Shown here: positions 34,045 through 44,887 of the stretch, piece by piece
How positions within the stretch are numbered: the stretch's first letter is position 1
Layout of the letters: each line of letters opens with the position of its first letter
From: Anthoceros angustus
Lineage: Eukaryota; Streptophyta; Anthocerotopsida; Anthocerotales; Anthocerotaceae
Direction: 5' to 3'
NCBI GenBank assembly: GCA_010909165.1
Contig: MU008185.1
Coordinates: 558,001-622,000 of the forward strand
Length of the DNA stretch: 64,000 bases
The notes under the pieces: generated by a model
What the model saw: the letters and a program-made list of their open reading frames with translations, nothing else
The model's database searches: none
Told to the model about the DNA's origin: nothing
Made by a program: the position numbers and the translations under genes

Positions 34045-36450
34045 GAGATCCGCCGTCGTGATGACCCGGCTCGGCGGTAAGTCGGCCGACGATCGGGGCA
34101 AAGCGGCTCGCCGGCGATGCGCATCGACGGCGAGATCGGGCGGACAAGAACCTCGCCTCGGACATGAGCAATGAATTTGCGCCAAAGCCACCACCGTCTT
34201 CAATCCCAACTCGGTGACGAGCACGGTTGGCGAGCACGCCCGGATGCACGCAATGTTCGGCAGTGCATGCAGCGGCGGTGGAAACTGCCGGCGTTATGTC
34301 AGCGTGGTAGCCGACTCTTACGGGGCCGGAGATTGGGCGTAGTGTAGGGTGACACCGCAATGGAAAGGGAGGATGTGTGGCTACAGGTGGTCGGCACCAG
34401 CGGTCGAGATGGTTGACACGCGTATCGATCATTGCATTTGGGGATGCGTGTTTTGATTTAAAGTTGATTACACACAATCCAAAGTTCGACAACGGCCTTG
34501 ATCGTCCTAAGCTTGCAAGCAAATGCGAACAAAGCGTTCGAGGAGGCGCCTTCCCCTTGGTGTAAACAACCTCCTTCATGTCCACTCTCTGACGAATAGT
34601 GTTGAGCTCATTGTCTCAAAGTCTGCAGCTCCCATGTTGCGTCGCCATTCTGTGAAAGGGCACGAACCCGGTGCAGAGTGCGTTCCATCTTTGTCTCGTC
34701 CAACGCATCCCAATTCCATTCTGTGAAGTGTAGCTTGACCACGGTGGCGCGCGGACGTGAAGCCCCACATCGGCGGTTCTATCCAGGCGACTCAATTTCT
34801 GAACCTCCTCCTTGGATCGTGGCCTCTGCGAAATTGTAGCTCCGAATGCGGTTCGCCTCTTCTTCCCATGGAGGAAATGTGGCTTGATGCGGCACTCCGT
34901 CGGCGCCCGGATGCGTCGCCGCCACAGCGATTGCTCCTCCACTTTCCTCTTGCCCTTCGCATCACCCGGGGCGGATCGGTCCCTACGGGAGGGTGGCGTG
35001 TACATCGCCTTACCCTTCTCTCTCAATCTCCCTCGCCTTCAACTTCCGAGGCTTGCGGCGCAATCCTTGCCAATTCTCTCCATCGAGGTATGCAATGGAC
35101 CGGAATCTAGAGAATGCCTTGTGCATCTAGGAGGGAGGCAAAGAGCTATAGCACCAATCACCATACTTTGTTTATTACGCGTGACTCGGAAGGGCGTGCA
35201 AGCGGTGACTTGTCATGTCCGGTCAAGCGGTATGAGCACAAACACGTCGCTATGGAGATCCGCCGTCGTGATGACCCGGCTCGGCGGTAAGTCGATCGGG
35301 GCAAAGCGGGCGCCGAGGCGATGCGCATCGAGCAGACATCGGCGGGACAAGAACCTCGCGCCTGGACATGAACAGCGTTGCGCGAAGCCACCACCGTCTT
35401 CCAATCCCAACTCGGTAGGCGAGCACGGTTGGCGAGCACGCCCGGATGCACGCAATGTTCGCGACGTGCATGCGCTAGCGGCGGTGGAAACTGCCGGCGT
35501 TATGTCAGCGTGGTAGCCGACTCTTCCGACGGGCCGGAGATTGGGCGTAGTGTGGGGTGACACGCAATGGAAAGGGAGGATGTCGCTAGCTGGTGGTGGC
35601 GGTCGGGGATGGTTGACACGCGTATCAGTCATTGCATTTGGGGATGCGTGTTTTGATTTAAAGTTGATTACACACAATCCGCAAAGTTCGACAACGGCCT
35701 TGATCGTCCTAAGCTTGCAAGCATATGCAGAACAAAACGTTCAGGAGGAGGCGCCTTCCCCCTTGGTGTAAACAACCTCCTTCATGTCCACTTCGTCTAC
35801 GGCAAGGAATAGTGTTGAGCTCATTGTCTCAAAGTCTCTGTACAGCTCCCATGTTGCGTGCGCCATTCCTGTGAAAGGGCACTGAACCCAGTGCCCGCAG
35901 AGTGCGTTCCATGCTGTCTCGTCCAACGCATCCCAATTCCATTCATGTGAAGTGTGTAGCTTGACGCGGCTTGGAGGTGAAGCCCCACATCGGCTTGTTC
36001 TATCCAAGCAGCGACTCAATTTCGCAACCTCCTCCTTGGATCGTGGCCTCTGCGGTTGTAGCTCGAATCGCCTCTTCTTCCCATGGAGGAAATGTGGCTT
36101 GAATGCGGCACTCCGTCGGCGCCCGGATGCGTCGCCGCCCGCAGCGATTGCTCCTCCACTTTCCTCTTGCCCTTCGCATCACCCGGGGCGGATCGGTCCC
36201 TCACGGAGGGTGGCGTGTACATCCTACCCTTCTCTCTCAATCTCCCTCGCCTTCAACTTCCGAGGCTTGCAGCGCAATCCTTGCCAATTCTCCATCGAGG
36301 TATGCAATGGACCGGAATCTAGAGAATGCCTTGTGCATCCAGGAGGGAGGAGACAAAGAGCTATAGCACCAATCACCATACTTTGTTTATTACGCGTGAC
36401 TCGGAAGGGACGTGCGCAAACGGTGACTTGTCATGTCTGGTCAACGGTAT
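34045..36450. repeat. Tandem duplication of an about 1.21 kb unit
   Basis: GATCCGCCGTCGTGATGACC occurs near 34,050 and 35,258, and GAATCTAGAGAATGCCTTGTG near 35,103 and 36,315. The copies differ by many 1-15 base indels. No supported gene. Confidence 0.8.
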
Positions 36451-38459
36451 GAACGGGCACCAAACCATACCCATCCATTCCGCCAAGCAGACAGGACAGG
36501 TCATCGAGTTTTATTGGGTGACAGCATGAGAAGTACACGTAGTGATCAAAGAAGAAGGACTTTCCCATCCCAGCGTTTAATTACGGTAATCATATACCCC
36601 ACATTGTGAGGTATAAACCGTCCCTAGTCACCGACGGCCGTGATCCGAGACGGCAGAGCCAAGGCGGGCGGCACTCCATACCAGGTCCTTGATGGCCGAC
36701 AAGAGGAGAGCAACCTCCGTCCATCATCCTTGATGGCCATCGTCATTGGAGCTGCAGCCTCGTCCTTGATGGGCATCGTCGGTTTCCAGCACCAGGCAAC
36801 AACGATGTGCAAACACTTCTGCAATGATCCACAAACAGACAGGGGTGAGGGAGCGGAATGTTGCGGGTTCGTCAAATGCGGATTCCACAACAACTTCACA
36901 CAGCAGGCATGAACTTGCAGGTTGGAGAAAAGGGCCAAACAAAAAGTGTTCACATGCGGCGCCTCCCAGCCGAGCCCCCAATCCATACCGTGTGCGGTCA
37001 CCTGAACACCATGCCCGCACCAGGTAGAAGGGACCACCTCGCTAGAGAAGGAACCACCGCCACCGAGCGGCAAGGCGTGAGGGGATAGCAAGAGGAGATG
37101 CTCCACGCCGTGAAGGCGGGGACACCGCGCCCAACATTCCCATATGATCCTTGATGGCCATCGTATTTCCGTTGGCGGTGAAGATGGAGACATGCACACA
37201 CGCCTCGTCTTTGCGAGCTACCAGTGGATACCCACGGTGGTTTCGGCGGGCTTCGTTGCGGCATACTTGCACATGTCCGTCATAGACGGCACAAGGTAGA
37301 GCGACAGCAGGGAGGCGTGTTTCCGCTGGAAGACAAGCTCGCCCTCGGATGCGAAGATGACCAAAACAAAGGTAGTAGCGTGAAGCGAGGGGCAAGGTGG
37401 TGACATTTAAAGCGGAACACGACGACCTTAGGCAGCCTCTTGTCCTCCAGGCCACATCGGGTTGCGGATGAGAGGATCTTGAATTTCAGCCGTTCCTTAC
37501 ATGTGAGAAAGGAGACATGGCGGTGGCATGGCGTCATCGAGCGATGACGGTTGGCGGTAAATTCATGGAGGGCGGTGGCGCGCGGGGCAAAGCGCGGAAC
37601 ACGGTAGATGTCATGTCTCCCAAGGTCCGGATATCCTTTGCGGCAGTGCGGCGCGAGTGACGCCGAGCCGTCACATTGGCGTCTGCCGGAAGGTGTGAAT
37701 ACATGACACGTTACGCCATGTGACGCGTTTGATTGGTGGATCGCATAACGGAGTCTCGAGCGATGCACATCATTATATGGGAGCAGCGAATTGGCATATA
37801 TATGGCAAATTCACATACGGCCGGTCCTTCATTCATGGCATAATGAATGGGGGCATTTAGTTTGCTTGAATGGCTCTCACGTGCCACCTACCGTCCTTGC
37901 ACAATGGTGTAGAAGCGGATATGAAGAGAAGCAGGCGTCACAATGCACCGACCTTGTGGCATGTTTTCTACCATGCCCGGCTTTTCAAATATTAAAATGG
38001 CTTCACCACACCTTTCTTGGACAACGGTGGAAGACAAGTTTATGCGAGAGATAGGGAGCCATTGTCTTTGGTTCATGGCGGGTTGTAGGCCATGACATTG
38101 TCATGGCCTTCAACATAGGGGACCATACATGGCATGCATGGAGGAATGGCATGGAGGAAGGGCACATACAACAAGTATCGGTGCGCCATGGCAAGCCAAG
38201 GTTGCAGGTGGCATGGCACGCCACGAAGTCTCCCTCCTCTCTCCTCTTTCCTCCCTCCCCCACCGCACCGCGCCGCCCCACGCCGGCACCACCACTCCCC
38301 ACACACCATGGCCACCATCATACCGTCACCACGGGGCTCCCTGGAATGTGGTCGCGGACATCGTCGCATCGCGGGCTGGATCGGTAGGCAATGTGGTATC
38401 CGAGAACGGGGCAAAGCATAAAAAATAGCAAATTAACACATGCATGGTCCGTGGAGCAT
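36451..38459. other. CACTA interior, nothing recognised
   Basis: Short ORFs on both strands without family resemblance. GATCCTTGATGGCCATCGT-like words recur at about 36,690, 36,730, 36,760 and 37,146. Confidence 0.35.
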
Positions 38460-39060
38460 GGCAGTTCTAAGTGGTCTTGCCCTTGAATGGCATGCCACAT
38501 CTGGGCATTACCACGAAATGGCATTGCGAACACTTGTCCTTGGGTCTGGGATGATTAAATGCAAATTGTCTTATTGGAGGAAGGTGCCGTCTACAAATCA
38601 TTTGTCCTTGTGTCACAATGGTAATCCACAAAGGGCAAATTTGTCCTTGGCTCTCCAAATGGTCATCCGAATGGCCAAAATTGACATGAGGCAAAGACAT
38701 GGTCATGACGAATGAGGAACATTTGTCCTTGGGTCGAAGTGATCATGCATGATGGGAATGTATTGTCCTTGGACCACATAGCGGTAATGAACAATGGCAA
38801 ATTATTGTCGATCGAAAATGATCTTCCATAATGGAAACATTTGTCCTTGGCTTTCGAAAATGGTCATCCGGAATGGCCAAAATTGACCGAGGACATGGTC
38901 ATGACAATGAGGAACATTTGTCCTTGGGTCACGAAATGACCATACATACGGAATGTTTTGTCCTTGGACCACGAAATGCGCATGAGCAAAGGGAAATTAT
39001 TTTCCTTGATGCGATATGGTAATCCATAATGGGCTAAATTTGTCCTTGGATGGAAAATCG
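38460..39060. repeat. Minisatellite-like array of TTTGTCCTTGG
   Basis: About ten copies of TTTGTCCTTGG or close variants, spaced 40-80 bp, each followed by a variable CACGAAATG-GTCAT-type segment. Non-coding. Confidence 0.8.
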
Positions 39061-39199
39061 TATAAACACGGATGCCTATATATGCCAAACATGCATGGAT
39101 GCCATATGTACGAATGGTGTGGTGGACAATCGCGAAGTTCGGTGTTTTAGGCATGTGAATGCCACATGTACACATATAGGTGGTGGGCGCAAACTCGAG

Positions 39200-41170
39200 T
39201 TTGTGCCCGTAAATCGGCATGCATGGCATGAGCGGTGGCATGCCCTAGGACTTGCGCCTCGCCTCCTCTTCTCCTCTTGCCCCTCTTCCCCATCACCACA
39301 GGTTACCTCACCGCCCTTGTCGGCCGCCGTCGCCGGAGTTCCTGTTCACTTTGTCGCGGTTATCGGTTGTGCATGCGGGACTCGGTTGGCCTTCCTCGAC
39401 CATGGTTTGGGACGTTGACTTTGAGGATTTGGTCCGCTTAAGCTCGAACAACGCCAATCCGCGGATGTCGGTGCCCATAACGCCGCCGGAAGGAGGAGGT
39501 GGGGGCCCATCGACAGGCTTGCGCCCAGCTCGAGAGGAGAATCTTGAAGCCGGAAAATGGTCCAGAAGGGACTTGGCGCAGGCGAGGCAAGCGGCGGATG
39601 GAAGCACGGCGGATGGTGGAAGCGGCAAGTGAGGTGGGCGCGGTCGTGGAAAGCCGATTCCACAAGTGGAGGGTGGATGCCCATGGCGTGGAGCGGGAAG
39701 CGGCGAGAGGTGGAGGTGCGGAGGAGAACCTTCACAGTGGAGTCTGCAGAGGCGGGCGATGCTCGTGGCGGCGGAAGAGTGGGTGTCTCCAACAGGTGGG
39801 GAGCTAACGCTACTGCTTTGTTTCTGAGAGATTCCAAAGGCGGAGGAGGGATGCCGGGCGCGACATCCGGAGGGAACGAGGACATTGGCCTTAGTCCGGA
39901 GCTTGAGGGTGTCCAACTTGAGGAGCATGGTGGTGGTGCACAAGAGGGTGACCACATGGGCTGCCGAGAGAGATGGCATACGTTTGTGGACCTTCGCTCG
40001 GTGGCGGCGGACAACCCCAACAACGTGGCGGAGGGAGCCTTTGGAGGAGGAGACTCCTGCGGTGGGAGTGGGCGTCGCTGGTGGGCGTTGCGGAGGAGGG
40101 CCAAGGAGCGCATGCCTATGATGGTGAGGAGGGCGGTGAGGAGGAGGACACCAGTGAGGATGGGGAGGCGGAGCGAGGAGGAAGATGTGGAGATGGCGGA
40201 TGCCGAGGTCGAGGAAGACATGCCGACTACATTGCCAGACATGAAATTGGAGAATTGACACACGGCGGTAAGCCATTAGAGCGATGTCATAGCCGTGTTG
40301 TGCAGCTACATGGGCGTGGTGTACATGGGCGTGAGCGGTTGCGGAGGAGGGCCAAGGAGCGCATGCCTATGATGGTGAGGAGGGCGGTGAGGAGGAGGAC
40401 ACCTAGCGAGGATGGGGAGAGCGGGAGCGAGGAGGAAGATGTGGAGATGGCGGATGCCGAGGTCGAGGAAGACATGCCGACTACATTGCCAGACATGAAA
40501 TTGGAGAATTGACGGAGCACACGGCCGGTAAGCCATTAGACGATGTCATAGCCGTGGTGTGCTACATGGGCGTGGTGTACATGGCGTGAGTTATGCGATG
40601 GAGGGTGGATAGAGAATGAGGAGGAGGATGAAGAGTCGTCCGATGAGGAAGGACGAGTGAGGAAGGCCTTCCACCGGTGTGTTGGAGCTAGTGTGTGCAA
40701 AATGGAGTGATGGTGCCATGGTCGAGCCACGAAAGTTTGCGAGAAAGACGGTGAGGAAGGTAGAGTATGAGTTTGCAAGTATAGAGCGCGAGGATATTGT
40801 GGCCGGGTTTGCGGTGCATCGCGGACAAGGAACCACAATGTGGGCAAGAAGGTGCGGCAAGGCAATTACGGAGGAGAAGGGAAGGATGCAAAATGGTTGC
40901 ATCCGCCTAATGTGAGCACGAAGGCATGGAGAAAGGCTGCGGCAAGCCGTGGTGACGTTGCAAGCATGGGGTGTGTGGCCAACACCACAAAAGCGTGCAG
41001 AAGAATTGCGGCACGAGCATGGGACGAATCCCTTTGGTCCAGGAGCAAAGGAGTTCGAGAAACGGTATGTCCAACGGGGAGGGAGCGCAACTGGATGAGT
41101 TGAAGTGGGCAGCAAGGCATGGATTGGACATCTTAGATCTTGGAGTAAGTGATAGTCGTTGTGATTAATG
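39200..41170 (+). other. Possible relic of CACTA ORF1 (unidentified), with a 250-bp internal repeat
   Basis: Plus-strand ORFs here are purine-rich, acidic and basic (for example EEDVEMADAEVEEDMPTTLP at about 40,180-40,255) and a near copy returns 250 bp later (40,430-40,510). A Lys/Arg/Glu-rich region continues to about 41,100. The position, on the side of the transposase start, would suit the second CACTA gene, but I recognise no family, and the minus-strand Pro/Ser-rich ORF at 39,308-40,276 is the shadow. Confidence 0.3.
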
Positions 41171-42330
41171 GAATGCTTGGTTGTGATATGTAGGTTTCGC
41201 TATGTAGGACGTGAGTGATCGTGTGCATGATGCAGGGAAGAAGGGAAGGAAAACGGTGGAAGGTGAAGGCCAGTCGTGAAGGAAGGCACAGAACCCAGTG
41301 GAGAGAAGGAAGATGGAGGGGAAGGTGCCAAGCAGGGAGCGTCACCGTCAAGTGATGCCGGAGGCAACGTGGATGGTGGGGATCACGGAGGTGTGATGGC
41401 GTGCCACGACAAGGCGATCACACGATCCGTGTCAAAAGCGTGAGTAGGGTGGCAACCCGGATCCGAGAGATTGAATGCTATTCGTTTGCTAATTGTGGAA
41501 GTGGTGATTTGGCAGCCTATGGGGCCGAGTGAAGGGCTAGCCATTGAGGCTAGTGGGTCGAATGCCCCACGGAAGGTGGACCACACCAGGGGAACGAGGA
41601 GGTTGAGCGAAGAGGGTCAAGCAAAAGACAACGGGTGTTGAAGCTGCAAGAGGAGTCTGAGTCGGACGGTGGCGAAGGGGTGTAGGCGCAAGTGACATAG
41701 GAATGGTTGGTACCAGTCTATGGGTAGGGGGCCGTTTGTGGAGGGGGAATGTAAATGGTCAGAGATGTTTTCCTGCGGACGATGGAGTCGCCAGTGCATG
41801 GGTGGACCGGTGATGGTCAATTAGCAACAAACAAGAGGGAATTGGTCTGCCCACCTTTGTAGCCTGGCATTGACATAGTCAGTGAAAGTGGTTATAGAGG
41901 TCATTTGGATAGGTGTAGGAAGATGTGGAGGAACCCCGAAACCATTGGTGTTGGTCTGAAGAGTCACCAAGTGACGTCGCGTCGCTTCAGTTCAGAGGCA
42001 CATGTTGGTGGTGCACGCCAGACGCATATGCCCATATCACGTGGAGTTCGTATTGCATCAGTGGAAACAAAGGTGGAAGGGATAGAGGACGATTGAAGTG
42101 TCCAAAAAATTTGATTTAAATTGTCAATAAAATCAAACACTTAGATATGTAAGGTATGAGAGTGACGTAAGGGTTAGCACATATATATTATTATATAAAC
42201 AAGTCTTGATGCCTATATACGTGCGTATACGTATACAAAGAGGCATGTAAATACACTAATATAATAGAAGTATAACAGATGGATGTGTACATATAAAGCG
42301 TACACATACTTATGTCTTGAAGCCTACAAA
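41171..42330. other. CACTA interior, nothing recognised
   Basis: No protein-like ORF; becomes AT-rich with TATATA and GTATAC words after 42,170. Confidence 0.35.
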
Positions 42331-43497
42331 CATATATATGTATATTGAGTATATGCAAAGGAGGTAAAAGGAAGGAAGGACAAGAGAGAGAGGTCATTGT
42401 AACAAGCAAGTTGAAAGAGGAATAGTGGAAGAGTATAAAATGGTGTGATAGGGGAGGTCCTTCTCACATGAAGGAGGAGGAGAAGTGAAAGAGTATAAAA
42501 GGGTGTGATAAGGGGGCAATAAATAGGAGGGTGAGGGAGAGGAGAGAGACCAAGTATTGTGTTAAGATGGGGTGAGAAGGTGGATAAGAAAAGGACACCT
42601 TGAACACCAAGCCACCATAAAGTGTTGCAATATTGAAGTGGTACATGAAGTGAGAGACCAAGCATTGTGTTAGGATGGTGGGAGAAGGAAGAGAAAGAAT
42701 GGACCAACTTAACACCAAGCCATCAAACCATCTTTGGAAGTTGGAAGTGGAAATTATTAACAATGCTTGTGAGAGAGGGGTGTACCGGAAGGGGAGGGGG
42801 AAGAGATAGTGTCGTTCGTGTTAAGATGCGGCAAGCGGCGGAACTAACAAACTTAATACCAACCCTCCAAAACATGTTGCAATGTGGAAGTGTAACAAAA
42901 ATTGCAACATCCAACATATATATGTATATTGAGTATATGCAAAGGAGGTAAAAGGAAGGAAGGACAGAAGGAGAGAGGTCATTGTAACAAGCAAGTTGAA
43001 AGAGGAATAGTGGAAGAGTATAAAATGGTCGTGATAGGGGAGGTCCTTCTCACACCATGAAGGAGGAGGAGAAGTGAAAGAGTATAAAAGGGTGTGATAA
43101 GGGGCAATAAATAGGAGGGTGAGGTGAGAGGAGAGAGACCAAGTATTGTGTTAAGATGGGGTGAGAAGTGGATAAGAAAAGGACACCTTGAACACCAAGC
43201 CACCATAAAGTGTTGCAATATTGAAGTGGTACATGAAGTGAGAGACCAAGCATTGTGTTAGGATGGTGGGAGAAGGAAGAGAAAGAATGGACCAACTTAA
43301 CACCAAGCCATCAAACCATGCCGGAAGTTGGAAGTGGAAATTATTAACAATGCTTGTGAGAGAGGGGTACCTAAGGGAGGGGGAAGAGATAGTCGTGTTA
43401 AGATGGCGCACCAAACGGGACAGAACTAACAAACTTAATACCAACCCTCCAAAACATGTTGCAATGTGGAAGTGTAACAAAAAATTGCAACATCCAC
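42331..43497. repeat. 584-bp tandem duplication at the right end of the CACTA element
   Basis: CATATATATGTATATTGAGT starts at 42,331 and again at 42,915. Both copies end in TTGCAATGTGGAAGTGTAAC and ATTGCAACATCCA, so the right subterminal repeat region is doubled; the second copy leads directly into the right TIR. Confidence 0.88.
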
Positions 43498-43527
43498 TGT
43501 AACATAGGGTGCCCTTTTCTAGTAGGG
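43498..43527 (-). repeat. CACTA right terminal inverted repeat
   Basis: 30 bp, perfect inverse match to the left end; followed by GGG. The run of six G at 43525-43530 makes the exact boundary ambiguous by a few bases. Confidence 0.93.
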
Positions 43528-43530
43528 GGG

Positions 43531-44099
43531 ACAACTTCTCTACATTGGGCAGGGAACCCCAAGCCAGTAGGTGGCGTCACTTGTTCGCATGGCGACGAAA
43601 CGGGGAGACTTATATCACAACCATCTTATTAAGCAAGCAGACTAGAGCTATGTCCTCACCTTGTTTACTATGTGTCCTCAACAATTCCTTACATCAAGCA
43701 GAACCCCAACCCAACAGGTGACTAGCATGTTTTTAAGAAAAACTAAAAAATAGTTTTTCAACTCCAACTTATATCAACTATCTATCTATCCTCCCATCAT
43801 CTCTCCACTTTTTATCTCTTTCTCATTGTACCCTTCCTTGCCCCACATAACAAGTCTATTACTCCAACTCTACTATACATGGGAGCCTGGCGCTGCTGGC
43901 CAGCAAGTGTGAGCAGGGCGGCCATGGTCCTGCCCACGTCTTGGGCAGGCGCGGAGGTGCTCACACCAGCGCAGGAGGTGCCTGCAGGCGCGGGAAGTGC
44001 CCGGGCGCGGAGGTGCCGAGGCAGGCGCGGGAAGTGCCCGGGCGCGGCGCTGATGAAAAGGGTGCGGTGGCAGGCGGCCTTGAGTGCCTTGAGTGACGG
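43531..44099. other. Right flank of CACTA element, no gene
   Basis: A-rich then suddenly GC-rich from 43,880, with repeated GCGCGGAGGTG and GCGGGAAGTGCCCGG words. Confidence 0.4.
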
Positions 44100-44352
44100 C
44101 GCTGTAGCGTGGGAGGCGGGCGGGCGGGCGGGCGGTGTGCGGGGAGGCGGGCGGGCGGGCGGGCGCGGCGCCTGCAGTGGCGCGGAGGTGGCTGCCAGGC
44201 GGACCGGCCAGGTGAGTCTTGCAGGAGCGTTGTGCAGGAATGGTGCGAAAGTGGGCGCAGTGAATAAAGTGGTGCGTGCAGTACCATCAGGCGCGATTGC
44301 GGTGTGAGCGGGCGGGCGGGCGGGCGGGCGGGCGGGCGGGCGGGCGGGCGGG
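44100..44352. repeat. (GCGG)n/(GGGC)n arrays
   Basis: Two runs of GGCGGGCGGGCGG (44,115-44,165 and 44,308-44,352) separated by 140 bp; consecutive GGG tracts fit G-quadruplex formation. Confidence 0.9.
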
Positions 44353-44887
44353 GCCGGGTGTCCTGGCTACCGGGGCCGGGCCGGGGGATGAAGGCAGGCC
44401 CGGCTGAGTAGAGTGAGGTGCGGAGTGGTCGGAGTCTGCAGGCAGGTGTGGACTACGGACTCTTCCCTTGGGTAGGTAATGCTAGGTTTTGTTTTTTCAG
44501 AGGAGTGGAGTGGAAAATAAGGCGGAAAGGAGAACAGGTGAGATCCTGGGACTACACTCCCGAGTAGGCAGAGAGGCTCGGACCGCACTTGAGCCGGCTC
44601 CTGACACTCGAGGCGGATCACGCCCGCACGTACACCACGCAAGTCCGGACTACACTCGAGTAAGTCGATAAGTCACGCCAAGCAAAGTAACAGGAGTTTG
44701 GGCGTATTTTAGGCGGGGAGGAGCCACGTGATCTGTGCTAAGAGGTGGACAGCATGGAGCACCAGACCGCAGGGTTGCCAAAGGTGGCGTTATGCAGTAT
44801 TCACGCCCGAGTCAAAGACGTCTGCACTGTAAGGCTAGAGTACGCGGCAACGTAAGGCTAGAGTACGCAAGAACGTAAGGCTAGAGT
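44353..44887. other. Non-coding, with a triple GTAAGGCTAGAGTA repeat
   Basis: GTAAGGCTAGAGTACGC repeats three times at 44,828-44,889 with 22-24 bp spacing. Nothing else recognised. Confidence 0.5.

Larger units (their letters stand above)
23806..43527. mobile_element. 19.7 kb CACTA (En/Spm-like) DNA transposon
   Basis: Bounded by perfect 30-bp terminal inverted repeats starting CCCTACTAGAAAAGGG (23806-23835; reverse complement at 43498-43527), which resemble CACTA ends (CACTACAAGAAAA). A 3-bp target duplication GGG flanks both sides (23803-23805 and 43528-43530), the size expected for CACTA. Inside are subterminal TGTTACA and TTGCAAC repeats, a broken TNP2-type transposase on the minus strand (about 31-33.5 kb) and several internal tandem duplications. 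Perfect ends with a dead transposase suggest mobilisation by an enzyme supplied elsewhere. Confidence 0.9.

Noticed and set aside
39308-40276. 322-codon minus-strand Pro/Ser/His-rich ORF
   Set aside because: Biased-composition shadow of purine-rich plus-strand DNA; no family resemblance and it spans an internal repeat.
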